Source: Cordia subcordata (lineage: Eukaryota > Streptophyta > Magnoliopsida > Boraginales > Cordiaceae). From it: DNA of 64,000 bases. Positions 31,940 to 44,588 of this stretch are shown here, in pieces. Made by a program: the position numbers and the translations under genes. Each line of letters starts with the position of its first letter. Position 1 is the stretch's first letter. The notes below the pieces were generated by a model. That model saw only the letters and a program-made list of their open reading frames with translations, was not told the DNA's origin and did not search any database. The DNA is taken from positions 17,483,001-17,547,000 of the forward strand of contig JAPTOF010000006.1 of assembly GCA_028554755.1 (NCBI GenBank), written 5' to 3'.

Positions 31940-33216
31940 GGGATTTGATCATTTAAGGGCATTAATACATGTTCTACATTATGGCATTCGCGAATATATA
32001 GACATACTCAACTACCAAACATCATCATGCGCAGATTACACCATATCATGCATTAGAGACCAATATGTATGCCATTGATATCATATCTACTACTAAGGTA
32101 TGCAAATACACACATAGACACGTATAGGAGCAATACCCACTTCATACAAATATCACACAAACACATAGACATGCTCATATAAGGTTCTAGAAGTGTTAAT
32201 AGCAAAGAGACATCAATATATATATATATATGTATGTATGTATGTATATATATATATGTATGTATATATGTATATATGTATGTATGTATGCATGTATGCT
32301 ACTCATCTAGGCATTTTATCAGACACATAGACATGTATGAAAAATAGCCATTGAATAATAAAATCAAGTATATATATATTAAACCATCAAAACCCATAAT
32401 AATCAAGTATTTCATTAACCCATAATACAAGCTAAATCACCCTAAATAGATCTACTCATACATAATATAAAATAGGAGAAAAAGGAAATAGGAGAACTCC
32501 CCTTTCATCCTTGAAATAGCATTACAATCTTTTGAGTAAATCTTTAAATTCCAAGTATTTGAAACCCTTTAAGAAGAGTGAGAATGTGTGTGTGTGTGTG
32601 TACGTGAGAGAGGCGGGTGAGTTAGGGTTTAGTGTATATGAAATGGGTGTGAAGAGTGGGTGTGAATTTTTCTCCAAGTTTGCCCTAAAATGTTGAAAAT
32701 CGAGCTTTTATAGACGGCTCTCACGCACTCCAAGTCGACCTAGTTCGACCGGCTCCATGAGGGTACTCGATCGGTTGAATGCTAGGCTTTCTAGAGTAAC
32801 CGATCGACCTAGCCAATCAACCAATTCTTGGGGGGGCTCGACCGACAAAACTCATTCTTCTCTGTGGTGACTGGTCGACCAGCTTGGTTAACCGATAATG
32901 CCTCTAGGTCCACCGGTTGCTCCCAAAGCCTTCAATTTTCTTCTTTCTTGCTTTCGATCCTCTTCCCACAACCCGTACACTTTAGTCCTTCATTGTTTAT
33001 CCTCGTGCAAGTTTGCTCACCATCCCAACACTTACCTAAGTCATCAAAATGAACATTTAGTGTAGCATTTTAACTATAAACTCAACTATATACAATTATC
33101 TTTGCTTAAGCATAACTCTACCATAGGTACTACACTAATGCCGCTACAAAAGCACATATCACCTCTAAAACATAGGAAAAATACCATGCAAACATGCACA
33201 AAATCGAGACACATCA
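31940..33216 (-). mobile_element. Truncated Athila-type LTR, minus strand
   Basis: On minus it starts TGATGTGTCTCGATTTTG at 33216 and runs through a motif array of TCGACC and ACCGG pieces (32925-32735), a TATA-like region (about 32705) and a leader, before stopping at 31940 in the middle of R/U5. There it meets the truncated copy of element B's LTR, so 31939/31940 is a rearrangement junction rather than an LTR end. No target duplication can be seen. Confidence 0.78.
32215..32298. repeat. TA/TATG microsatellite
   Basis: An interleaved run of TA and TATG/TATGCATG units inside the minus-strand Athila LTR. A GT run lies at about 32587-32602. Confidence 0.9.
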
Positions 33217-33469
33217 TGCTCCAATCACTTACATCTTTACTGTCCAAGGCAAAGTTTTGGTTACCAATACTAATAGGTCTGCTTAGAAATCCAAATGGTT
33301 TGTGTCCCCTAAGTTAGGATATGCCATCTCCATTGTGAGATGTTCCCTTGTTCGACTTTTGACTTATAGGTAATCCTTAGTTATGGACACATGTTGTCTT
33401 TGATTTAGACACATTCAAAGTTACAATCTTGGGTGCAACTAAAGATCTCTATGGTTATGCCTAGACTTA
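33217..33469. other. Intergenic, nothing recognised
   Basis: No coding, repeat or RNA signal that I can support. It lies between the Athila LTR and a small MITE. Confidence 0.5.
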
Positions 33470-33585
33470 GAGGGTGTTTGGTTTTGCTTGGTACTTATAA
33501 GTACCTAAATAGTTAAAAGCATGTGAAATAGTACTTTTTTCTATGTGCTTATAAGCACCCAAAATAAGTAAACCCAAACACCCTC
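33470..33585. mobile_element. Tourist-like MITE
   Basis: 116 bases with perfect 12-base terminal inverted repeats GAGGGTGTTTGG/CCAAACACCCTC, flanked by TTA on both sides (33467-33469 and 33586-33588), the target of PIF/Harbinger elements. Internal palindromes GGTACTTATAAGTACC and GTGCTTATAAGCAC make it strongly foldable. A hAT reading with a 7-of-8 duplication is possible but less neat. Confidence 0.75.
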
Positions 33586-33955
33586 TTAGAGTCTCCATTC
33601 TCCAAAGGCTTCCACTGTGGTTGCCAAAATTTATTTGTGAATCATAAACAAATTTAACAGGGATGACCTCACATGGGCAATTCCTCGTGGGGTTGCTTTA
33701 CTATACCCTTCTTTTAGGCCTTGACCTTACTTAATAAGGGCCTAGAGTCATTAGTGGTGGGGAATAGGGCTTAAATCCCTATGAGAAGTCGTGTGCAATT
33801 AGAGCCTTGTATCCTTGTCTTTATTGATTGAATTGTGGTACTTGTAGTTATCGTAATATAAAGAAAGAAATTAAAGAAATGAGATAGGTCATTACCATTA
33901 AGAAGCCTACCATATAGTTGATCCAAGAGTCTAAAGATTAATACTATAATTACGC
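33586..33955. other. Intergenic, nothing recognised
   Basis: No gene or repeat recognised between the two MITE-like elements. Confidence 0.5.
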
Positions 33956-33958
33956 TAA

Positions 33959-34720
33959 TGGCCCGTTTGGTATGATGGAATGGTTTGGAAAGAAATGGTC
34001 ATTCAATTCAGAAAATATTCAAGGCAGAATGGCCATAGAATACTTTTTTTTTTCTTATGTTTGGTTAAAACTTTAAAAAAGTTAAAACGGAATGACTATC
34101 TTATTTGATATATTTGGTAAAATTATTTTAAAACAAAATTAGAATAGTATAAAAATCAATTCAATTAACCAAAATACACTTATTCTTTAGATTGGTATAA
34201 ATTTAGACTTATACGTGACAATTATCTTTATACTATATTAACATAAACTAAAATATTCTTTGTCTTTTGATAAACGACAAAACATAGCATTATTTGTTCA
34301 ATCATTTTTTAATTTTTATCACCATATTTCAATTTATTTACTTTTCTAACATAATTCAGATAAAAGTTAATCATTCAATAAAACTACACCTTTTTTTGGG
34401 TGAAAAAGAGTTTAAAATGAAAAAAAATATGTGTATTTTTAATTTTTTATCTGTTTAATAACGATTGAAGATTTGTGAGAATAAATGGAGAATAATAAAT
34501 TATTTTTTTGGTTTTATTTTATTTTTTATGATTCCAACTTAAGTTGGAATACTCATTCCTTAGGTTTGGCTAACGAATGAGTTTTCTTACTTTTTTCTAG
34601 AAATGCCATTACATGGGAATGGGCTTTTCGACTTCAATTAGTTCCACCAAACAAAAGAAAAGGAACAAAAGCTAGAATAACAATTCCATTCCAGATTATT
34701 CCTACATACCAAATGTATCA
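33959..34720. mobile_element. Harbinger/Tourist-like non-autonomous element
   Basis: 762 bases. Ends TGGCCCGTTTGGTATG and CATACCAAATGTATCA pair at 12 of 16 positions, followed inside by a second inverted match (GGAATGG near the left, CCATTCC near the right). Flanks are TAA (33956-33958 and 34721-34723). The interior is AT-rich with no ORF. Confidence 0.65.
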
Positions 34721-34723
34721 TAA

Positions 34724-35852
34724 GAGTACAACTATGAGCAAGAAAGTCAAATTTACTCTAGGAAATCCAGGTAAAAGTTACACTGAGTTAGGTTAAATTA
34801 CTCTAGGCTAGACTAAGATAAGTAATTCTACTTTGTAAAGAATGTAAAGTGACATTGAGCCAATGTTCATAGGATTCCTTCTTTTGCCTCATCTCGTTTA
34901 ACAAGAGGTGCAAGATAACTGCTAATAACTACCTAAGTAATCTCCATTTCTTATGCCCATGTTCTTGAGCCTTTTTCATCACTTTCTCCGCCACTTAGTA
35001 ACCACCAATGTATCGTTGGCTTCGCTAACTACCTTGACCAGGATGTTCGAACACCTCTTGGACCTTCGAACATCATCACAAATTGTCTTGAGTCCCTTTG
35101 AGCTTGACTCACATATCCTTTAAAACTTTTGAGCCCTTCAAGCCAAAGACTAAAGCTCTTTCTACTTAGGGTGTCATGCTACACAGTTAGCCATTTGATT
35201 TTTTTTTTTTTCCCCTTCTAGAGATTTTCTATTTTAGTTTTAACACAACCTCCTTCTAATTAATTCTTTATTAAAAAAAAATCTTATTTACGTCACTCCA
35301 AATAACTTTTCTATTTTAATCTGATGATGCTGAATTGATATCCAAAACCGATGTTTGTTGAATATCACACAAAGGCTCTATTCTTTTAAGTATCCAACAA
35401 TTACCTTACATTTAGAGAATTTGGATTTAGCCATTTAAGACATCTGTTGGAAGCAGCCTTACCGGAGTAACAAATGTGGTGCCGCTCGATCCCCAAAAAC
35501 ATCACTTTTATTAACTGCTTTCGGAACAATATCTGCTCAGCTGTGTCCGAAAACGAAATTTTTTATGGAAAAAAAAAAAGACAGATGCAGCACAAACAGC
35601 AAAGGAGAGCAACAGGATGGCCATTAAATGAGAGTAAGAGATCTCTGGAGTCGCATGTGATTGCTTCTTATATTGGAAAATCGTAGGGCAAGCTCATTTA
35701 CGCTTCTTGAGAGGATCCCATATCCCATTTTTCATTCTTTTCCATTCCTTCGAGGAAATTCAATTGCTAAGAAAAGAACTGTGGAAAAATGTCACTTCGT
35801 TCTGGACAGAGCAATAAGCTTATGAGAGCAGAGATGTTCAAGGATTTTCAGT
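34724..35852. other. Region downstream of the K+/H+-exchange-related gene
   Basis: No coding sequence recognised. The part adjoining 35853 must hold the 3' UTR and poly(A) site of the minus-strand gene; no clear signal was pinned down. Confidence 0.5.
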
Positions 35853-38800
35853 TTACATTCTGTCTCGGTACTTCAAAACATCCATCGTGTTCAAGTTAAA
35901 TCTCCGGCATATATCTTCTACAGTTGACTTATCGAGACCATCATTTGCATCTTTGCTCTGAACAAGTTCCTGAAGTTCCTCTGAAGGTTGAAAGACCTGA
36001 TGATGGCAGAATACAGTATATCAGCAGATGCCTGAATGACACATGCGTGCATATAAGCATATAAGTTCATCGTCAAGTGAGAATCTCTACCCATGGGGAG
36101 CCAATAGAGTTATGATTTCTTTTTCTAAAGTCATCTGATGGAACTTTACTGCCATTCACCTGCTCCTCAGATGATTGTTGTTGGACAGAATTATCTGAAA
36201 CTAACTGAAGCAGCTTCTCACTACCCTGGAAAATCACCAACAAGAGCCATGTAATGAGTGGACCAGATAACCACTGAACCAATCAACTGTAAATTAAGGC
36301 CGGCCCGTGCAGTCAAGCAGCCCTTAAAGGCATGATGAAAATCAATAGTATTTGACAGATTCATTACTAATTGAGGAATAGTACCAATCCAAACACCATC
36401 CAGGTAGATAATGTGCATGAAGATTGAGTAATGCAGATAAAACTACCAAGGCTGAATTACTTAAATGGATGGATCATGGATGACAAATAAATTTGATTTT
36501 AGATAAGTATTTGCTTCCTCATGGATGGCAAATCGTTTCGATTTTAGATAAGTATTTGCTTCCTCTTTATAGACCAGAGTCAAAGAAATAAATAATGTCA
36601 AATAGTTAGAAGTAATACCAAAAGCAGATTAATGTGCAGAAATCACTAGGAGAATAAACAATTTCACTAACATTCTAAACCCCCCCCCCCCCTTTTCTTG
36701 TGTCCAATCCTAATTTCAAGTAAACTCGTGACTATTATAAACATATGCGCAAAGCCCCATTGATCACTAACTTCAAGAAAATTTGCTCACCTTGAGAGCT
36801 CTCCAATGAGAATAAGTGCGGAACAGAATCCAAAAGAATGGGATGTTTGGCAAAGGTAAAACCTGTTAAACAATAACGAAATTACTTGCACAAATCATTT
36901 CTGCTCCTAGAAGAGGGACTCATTAGAAAGAATGGGATGCACAGCAAAGGGGAAAGAGGAGAATCCATGATTAAATAGAAAAGTATGTATGTTGATGCTA
37001 CCATTAAAAAAGAGGAATAGAAAATTATGCACATCTACATACTGCGAGGGCTGATGTTAATGGAAGCAGTGTAGCAGATCCATATAAGTACTTCTTGTGG
37101 ATAACAGTTCCCCTGACAAGCATGTCATAATATCACATTAAGGTGATTAATTCAGTGAAACTGAAAAGATGCTAACAAAAGACAGTTAGAATTGTTTATT
37201 CTCCTAGTGATAAATGTCATACCAACTATTTCGAAATCCCTAGTTAAAACATCAAGGAAGAAGGAACTACTAAAATTGCATGAAGGTCTGGATACAGGAA
37301 AAAATTTAAGGTGAATCAATGATAAAAAAGGTGGCCAGTGCACCTCCCTCTATGCACAGGATCCAAGAGCAATAAATATAATAAAAGTTGCATCTAGTTA
37401 AGATCTGAAGTGAGTGATAACTTTTCCTCCACTTAAAGCATCAAAAGAAGAAAATATTATGTTGAACCAAACATTTAATTCCAAAGCTATACAATAAGGA
37501 AAAATCCTTTGAATGATTAGAATTTTCAATATGTTGCTCTTCTCATAGTATCCTTGAAGAATATTTAGCAAATTCCTAATCTTAAATTAACAAATTCTCT
37601 TCTTAAACTGATTCATCCACATATTCCCTCTCATATAGAAAATGAAGAGCAACCCGTGTGCTGAGCGAGTGATTTCATCTGGCAACGTATGAGAGCAATA
37701 TTAAGCATTTCAACTTGCTAGAAGACTGGAAACAATTATTAAAGTCTCCAAAGACATCTGTGAGGGCTGAAAAATCATTCTATCATTTTGTTGATACATC
37801 ACTGAATGATAATAAAGGATGGGAAGTTGGTGCTAGTGGTTAAACAACAGCAGCTCCTATCTTTAGGTACTAAATTCACACAGCAAAAGCAAAGCATGAA
37901 AGTTACCTGAAGGCAAAGTGCCGCAATCTTCGGCGAACAAGCCGCTCATTTAAACTGAAATATGGCTGAACATATTAGCAAAAAACAAGCACAAGTGATT
38001 GAAACAAGCTGTATATACAACTCTAGCTTCTTCTACAATCATAAACTCGTTTGTGCATATTGTTCTTGTAAAACTAAGTGGGCTGACATGCTGCAGATTT
38101 TAAAGCTTTAGAGAGAAAGGGGGTAATATAGAATTTGGAAATGCAAGCAAAAGCAATACTCGCGAACATTTCCCAACGGAAAGAAATAAAGTGCTGGTGA
38201 AAAGAATTAGAGGACTAAATGTACAACAAATAAAATTTCACAAGTGAAGAAACTAAAGACTCATGAACTAAAACCCAGAAAAAGAAATTCTTTTTTATGA
38301 TTACAGTATGATGCGTTACTTTTATGATTACACATGTAATCTACATTAGCTGTACACAAAATCTCCATATCATTTGTTCAATGGTTACATCTTTACATGA
38401 GTGTGAGGCCACAAAAGATTTGTCTCTGCTCCGTCTTGAAAATTTCATGACAAAGAAATAAGAAACATTAATATTATTATTCTCCTTCTGGCCAATATAA
38501 AAAATCAAAAATTGAACATACAAGTCAATTCATCTTTCTAATTTTAGTTATGAGAAAATAACTAATAAAATTTTAGACGATACCATACTACATGACTTCA
38601 CAAAGTACTTCCCATGTTCTTACCACAGACCTGAAAATTTAACCTAGCAAGAATTCCTATTAGTTTACTATTAAAGAATTATATTCCTAAAGGAGAAGTT
38701 CCTCTTCGTAGGGAAGTATAATCATCATGTAACAAAAAGAACAGAAAGTAAAACATATTCATCATGTAACATTGAACAAAAAGTAAGACATTATTTCAAT

Positions 38801-40324
38801 TGAAGGGAGAATATAAGAATGCAATAAATATATAAACACTCCAAGAGTACAACACATTCATATTTCCTTTCTAGAGAACATTGAACATGCTTCAAACAGT
38901 AACCAAATATTAATATAATAAGAGCATGATTTCTACATAAGTTTCTATCCGAGAAAATGGTAAGACATTGTAAAAGGTCCCTTCTTATTCAGTCACGTCC
39001 ATGTAACATCCTGCCAGACTCAGTCATACCAAGAATTACAAAGATAATCAATAGGCATGTAAGTTTGACTACATAAGCAAAATTCACGAATTTAATATTC
39101 TTTGAGCCAAAATGGCACGTTAGATCTATCAAGATGTAATAATCTAATAACTCCTATAGCTTACAAAATTGTCCATTTACTGAACTGTGTCCGGTAAAAC
39201 AGAAAGGTAATGCTAGAGGCTTTTCGCCTCATTCTTATAACCACACAATCAAATGTAATTTTGCCAAACGACAAACATGAAACACGCGGGTTTTCTCCTT
39301 CACCAGAAAAAAATAAAAAGTCCTATTAAAGTATTCAATTAAGCAACAAATGGGTGAAAATATGATCCGGCAAACAAACCTTGCAGGGAATGTAATATCA
39401 ATGTGTGTGACCTCCTTCGGTATGGACTTCAAAAAAATCTCTGATGGCTTCACAGTCAAAAGCAGCCGCAACCCTACCCTAATATGATAACAAACCACAT
39501 ATACACTCACAACTTAGATTTAGTGGAATATGTAACTCGGCCATTACCAATTGAAGCCAGAAAATTTCTGCAGTGGCATGTGCAATGGCGTGACACACAG
39601 CTTCTGTACTAAACCGTGCAAGATCATGAAACAAAATTTGCCCCCAAATATATGCAATATCCATGAGCAGGCACGGTTTGAGGCAGATAGATGTAAACTA
39701 GTAATTGTAAAAGAAGATACATATTCAAGTCTAGTGCAAATGCTACTCGGCTTAGGTGCGAGAATTCTGAAATCAATTCTTGGTAGGTACAACAACATAT
39801 TATCTTGGCCTCCCGTAAACCACAAAAACCCAAAAAAAAAAAAGGAAAAGGAAAAAAAAAAATTACCCAGGTACAACAACGTATTATCTTGGCCTCCCAT
39901 AAACCACAAAAACCCAAAAAAAAAAAAAAGAAAGAAAGAAAAGGGAAAAAAAAAAAGGAATTACCCATGAAGCTTGCCCTTGAAACTTCCAGCAGGCGCA
40001 TTTTCCAAAGCACTCCAAGCTCTATTCATCTAGATACAGAAAATTTCACAAAAATGAAAACAAAAATACAAAAAAAAAAAAACAGTAACAGAAATTAGCC
40101 TAAACCAAATGGGTTACTTTATTAGCGACAAAATCGACGATGAGTTCGACATTGAAGTGGGAGGATGGTTTAGGAGCGGTTTTGGTGGAGGAGGAGATCT
40201 GGTGCCACAGTTGTTTGAGGGTAGTGGGTGTTTGAGAAGAAGAAGAGTGAGAGTTGTTGTCAATGGATCTGCTGAAACACCAATTTCTTCCTTTGATTGG
40301 GAACACGACTAGTCTTGCTCTCAT
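35853..40324 (-). CDS. Mitochondrial K+/H+-exchange-related (Mit_KHE1-type) protein, 279 aa, 8 exons
   Basis: Minus-strand gene. Coding exons: 40324-40118, 40029-39965, 39478-39380, 37954-37907, 37112-37043, 36862-36791, 36225-36091, 35996-35853. All introns are GT..AG, phases match, and the sum is 840 bases: exactly 279 codons plus stop with no internal stop. The ATG has a strong context (GCCGCC before it). The protein begins MRARLVVFPIKGRNWCFSRS and has the conserved blocks KPSEIFLKSIPKEV (about 101-114), LNERLVRRRLRH (125-136), VIHKKYLYGS (143-152), a hydrophobic segment across 155-178 ending PFFWILFRTYSHWRAL, an acidic/polar linker (190-230) and the C-terminal motif LKYRD. From memory this matches the plant family annotated as mitochondrial K+/H+-exchange-related; yeast relatives act in inner-membrane cation exchange. 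Function here is by family only. Confidence 0.85.
39785..39966 (-). repeat. Tandem duplication next to the exon-2 donor of the K+/H+-exchange-related gene
   Basis: Two units, 39785-39868 and 39869-39966, each beginning AGGTACAACAAC, then ATTATCTTGGCCTCCC, then an A-rich tract, and each ending TTACCC. On minus the unit nearest exon 2 ends in the real donor (G|GTAATT at 39964-39963); the other carries the same GG|GTAATT at 39866-39865, a candidate second donor. Confidence 0.8.
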
Positions 40325-41545
40325 GGCGGCTCCTGAGTATTACTATTATCCTATGTCTTTAGTATATGAATGAAACAATGAACCAATGAACCAATGAAGA
40401 TGGTAAATAGAATGGAACAGAAAATTGAACTCAAAGAATTCAACGACGCTATTATTTATTATTTTTAAATTGTTTATTACTTGTGATATATTATTTCTTC
40501 AATTTTCTAATCAATTTTTTGGGTAGAAGCGGCGGGCTCTTCTACCAGAAGGCTTCAAGGAATTGGAGTGGTACGTGGAGGTCGAGGAGTTAGTGGCGGC
40601 TCACTCCATGTGTCGCGCTTTTTTTTTTTTCCTTTTTTTCTCTTTTCGGGTACCGTGTGGAGTCCTTATATTGTAGTCGAGTCACAAAATATCCTTTCAT
40701 GGAATAATGTGTTCCTTTTGTTATGGTTCATATACAGTAAATATTTATTTATTATTTTATAATTATTTATTTAATGATTATTTATTTACTATTTATAATT
40801 ATTTATTTATTATTTCACAATTATTTGTTTACTAATTTTTAAATATATATCAAATATTTGTTCAATACACCACAACTCTTTATTCACTGTCACATAACTA
40901 TTTTTTCACTAAATATTTGTTCATTATCCCACAATTATTTCTTCACTAACTTTCATATATATATATCAAATATTTATTCATTATCTCACAATTATTTCTT
41001 CACTACTCTCACACACACAAACACAAACACATTTGCATGTATGCATACTTGAAGGTAAAGGTGGAATTTAATGGCAGATTGATCTTGGGGTGTCCAAACA
41101 CCGCATGGGAGGTATGGTTAGAATCGCAACAAGGATGGGAAGAGATTGGTAGCTGCAACGCAGAGAGATAGTGCCTAAATCTTTGCCAGTATAAGGAAGA
41201 AGACAACGGATTTTAATGGTGGATCGACACCTAGGAGAATTTCTTGGACATGATGCACATCATTACGATTAGCGAAGAAAGATGAATTTTATAGTGATCT
41301 TTATCCAGTGTGAGATAACCGATGGTGTCACCTGTGAAGCAAAGAAGAAAAGAAGAAAAAGGTGAGAAAAGAGAAGAATGAAAAGAGAGACATTAGAAGA
41401 GAGAGAGAGAAAGGTGTGCTAGCTATATTTTTCTTTTCTTTTTTTTTTTTCAATACATGAGAGAACATGATATTTAATGAAGAAGCACCTTACGAGGGAT
41501 CATGGTATAATTTGCGTACTCCATGTGCTGCTTTATTGCCTTACT
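40325..41545. other. 5' flank and probable promoter of the K+/H+-exchange-related gene, AT-rich repeats
   Basis: The first few hundred bases must hold the 5' UTR and promoter of the minus-strand gene; no TATA box was assigned. 40740-40850 is TTATTTA-type low complexity. 40850-41008 is a degenerate tandem repeat of about 60-65 bases (AAATATTTGTTCATTAT..., CACAATTATTTCTTCACTA). No other gene is seen. Confidence 0.55.
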
Positions 41546-42116
41546 TAGTTGAACTTAGGAGGATTAGACCTTAGCTTGAAACACAGTTAACGATTTAAAC
41601 CCTAGGTTAGTATTAATTATCACCAATCTAGAAGTTTCAATCAACTAAGGCCTAAACCCTAGTTAATAAGAACAAGGCAATGCTCTAAGTAAGATCCGCT
41701 TAGGGATAGGATTGCATCAAAAATTAGGGATAATATGGTTAGTGAGTTTAGACCTTTAAAAGAAGCAATCAAAGCCATCAAAATACTCAAAGCAAGCTCT
41801 TTAAGATCCCGATCCCATAATAGAGTAGTAATCACCCTAATATTTTCTTATTGATTTAATCACTTCCTTTCTAGTTTGGTTGTCTTTCTATTGCACACAT
41901 TAGTTTAGGTAATTTAATTTAGTCTTTAATTTAGAATTTCCTTCAATTCCAAACACCAAAACACAAAAAGATTTTCCTTTTTAGCACGTAGCTAGTTTAG
42001 GGCGCATAACACCTAGGACCATAGTTAAAGGCCTCCCTGAGGAGACGATACCCATACTTTTGCACACATTGCACTATTTTTGATCCGTACACTTGTGGGT
42101 TTTTAAAATAACATCA
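41546..42116 (+). repeat. 5' LTR of element F, truncated to its last ~570 bases
   Basis: Matches the end of the 3' LTR (about 50930-51501), starting at ACTTAGTTGAACTTAGG and ending TTTTAAAATAACATCA. The missing upstream 1.3 kb, promoter included, implies a deletion or rearrangement at 41545. Confidence 0.85.
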
Positions 42117-42122
42117 AGTTTT

Positions 42123-42140
42123 TGGCACCATTGTTAGGGA
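42123..42140 (+). promoter_or_regulatory. Primer binding site of element F
   Basis: TGGCACCATTGTTAGGGA, a decayed form of the Athila site at 14526, six bases after the LTR end. Confidence 0.75.
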
Positions 42141-42414
42141 GGCACGGTTGGTTTCTTTGATTTGTATGTTCTAGTTGGTTATGTGCTTTGTTATTTTTGT
42201 TATTATTCTAGTAGTAGTCTTAGTTGTCATTGTTTTCTTTTATTTTCATGTTAGTTTATGTTTTATTTCTGCGTTGTGTTTTGTCTAATTTTGCGCTTCT
42301 ATTTTGTGTTATTTTCTTTTGTAGTTTTTAAGGACTTGTGGTTTTTGTGTTGTAGATTTAGATTGAAATTTCAGTTTTGGGGGTTGAAAAGTTGGAAGGA
42401 GATTTTGTTTCTTT

Positions 42415-43535
42415 TTGTGCATGCTTGGTAGACGTTCACTTAGACCTGATTTAGTTACTTTTAATCCTAAATCACAGAGAATTCACCATCATCTTAGGAT
42501 CTTAGAATGCAATCTAGGTGAAATAGTAGAAAATAGGAATGATCTTCCTCCTCTTATTCCCTATGATGGGAATGATAATCCCCCTCCTCCTCTTCCTCCT
42601 CCTGTTGTTCCCGTAATGAGAATGTTGAGCTTCCTAGGCTATCGAATCCATGTCAAGCAGCTGCTGATATGACCCTTAAGCAATAGTTCCTTCCTCGTGC
42701 CTTTGAGTCGAATATGGCCATCCATCCACTGGGTTCGAGGGAGGCGAGTTTTGAGATTAAGCATGGGATATTAGCTATACTCCCGTCTTTCTATGGTAAG
42801 AGTAATGAAAGTCCTTTAGCACATGTCACTAATTTTGTGGAGATTTGTTCTACCTTTAATTTTCCAATTGTGCCACAAGAAAACATTAGGCTCAGACTTT
42901 TCCCTTTCTCCGTCAAGGATAAAACCAAACAATGGCTTCAACTTGCCGATGAAGCCATTACATCTTGGGACGAGCTCCAATCCTGATTATATTAGAGGTT
43001 TTCCCTTATGGCTAAGATTGTTGACCTTCGAGCTTCGATTATGACCTTCTCTTAGCACAAGTTTGAATCTTTCCATGAGACGTGGGAAAGGTTCAATGAT
43101 TTGTTGCATCAGTGTCCACATCATGGGAACGGTGCCCATGATCTTCTGCAGTACTTCTTTAATGGTCTTATTAAGTCCCAGCGCATGATAGTGAATGCCA
43201 TGTCAAGTGAGGGATTCTATAATCTAAGACCTAGTGACGCTTGGGGGATTTTAAAGCATGTTGCTGCGGATTCTTTTCAGAATATGGCGTTGGATAGGCT
43301 GAGTAGAAGTAATCCTAGAAGAAAAGTGAATAAAGTAGGCACATCCCATGATCTTCCTACTAAGGTAGAAGCATTGACCCATAAGTTTGACCAGTTGATT
43401 TCTGTAGGTTTAGTAGCTACTTTTGGCCGTAAGGCTGATCTGCTGGTATCATCATCTTCTCTTTCTGTTGTTGAGGTGTGTGCCTTGTGTTTCAAGTCAT
43501 CCCACGAGACTATCGCTTCCCCATTAGCACCATAG
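42415..43535 (+). pseudogene. Gag of element F (decayed)
   Basis: 42714-42986 reads the Athila gag domain: ILPSFYGKSNESPLAHVTNF, then IRLRLFPFSVKDKTKQWLQL and a WDEL motif. A frameshift near 42985 breaks it. It resumes at about 43075-43300 with FHETWERFNDLLHQCPHHG and the following FNGL block, and runs on to 43535. The early part (42415-42680) is proline-rich and out of frame with the rest. Unlike elements A2 and B, this family has a conventional capsid domain. Confidence 0.85.
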
Positions 43536-44354
43536 TTTCTAGAATTCATTCAAGAGCAAGTTCATGCTACACAGAGGTATTCACGAGAGTATAACGCCGA
43601 CTCGAGCACATATAATTTGGAGTGGAGGAATAACCCTAAGTTTTCTTGGCACAATAATCACTTGGAGCCCTCCCAGCCCTTGGGTCCCATCCAGTAGCAA
43701 CCTCGTCCTACTCAATCAGATCTACCAGGTTTTTATCTCGTAAAGCCATCTAAACTTCTTGGTGCCTCACAGGGCCAACGCCCATCTATTCCCGCTATTC
43801 CCACTCAGTCACAGCAATAGCATATGGCTAAGATGGATGCCCAGTTAGAATAGTTAGCTAGTTAGTTAAGTGCTAGGAAGCTAGGCAAATTGCCTGCCCA
43901 GCCTGAGGTAAACCTTAGAGGTTAATCCAATTTTTCCTCCAATCCCTCTTACACCACTCATACATAGGCGAAAGCAATTATTACACTTGGGAGTGGTAGA
44001 GTCATTGACAATGGGGTAGGAGAGAAGGAAAACTCAGTTGAGTCTGTACTTAATGTTCCTATAGAGTCTAGCGAGGTTAGGGACTATTATAGAGAGGAGA
44101 CCACTAAAGAGAGAGATGAGAGTAGTACCCTTTCAATTAGGGTGGGAAAGCAGTCCATAGAATCTAGTGATGTCATCCCTAAAGTACCCTTTCCAGCCGT
44201 ACTAGAGAAGCCCAGACTTGCTCAGGACACTAGGATGAGTAAGATCTTAGAGCACTTGAGAGACCTTAAGGTGAACTTTCCTCTTATTGATGCCATTCTA
44301 GCTCATGCAAAATTCTTCAAAGATTTGTGCACATGAAAAAGAAATAATTCCCAC

Positions 44355-44588
44355 ATGCTGAAAAAAGTGAAGTTCACTGAAAAGGTGAATAGCATTTGCA
44401 CTTCGGGTATCTCGTCTGAGTTGAAAGACCCAGGAGCTTTCACTATTTCATGTTGCATTAGGAAGACCCCGATTGATCTTGGTCTTCTAGATTTAGGGTC
44501 TAGCATGAATTTGATTTCCCTACTTAGTCTATCAACGTCTAGGTTTGGGGGAGTTATCTTCCACGTACGTCACTCTACAGTTGGCTGA
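44355..44588 (+). pseudogene. Aspartic protease of element F (decayed)
   Basis: Reads LKDPGAFTISCCIRKTPIDL then LLDLGSSMNLISL. Athila proteases carry D-L-G-A-S-I-N-L-M; here the D-L-G-S core is kept, but the frame ends early at 44588. Remnants continue to about 44930 out of frame (VDFIVLDID-like and TPVLLGRLFLATA-like residues). Confidence 0.82.

Noticed and set aside
32215..32298. TATG repeats as a possible centromere- or telomere-related repeat
   Set aside because: A short, impure microsatellite inside one LTR; no array of longer units.
39544..40098. Several open frames on both strands over the host gene's intron
   Set aside because: They arise from the A-rich tandem units (runs of Lys or Phe) inside the intron after exon 2 and in the intron after exon 1.
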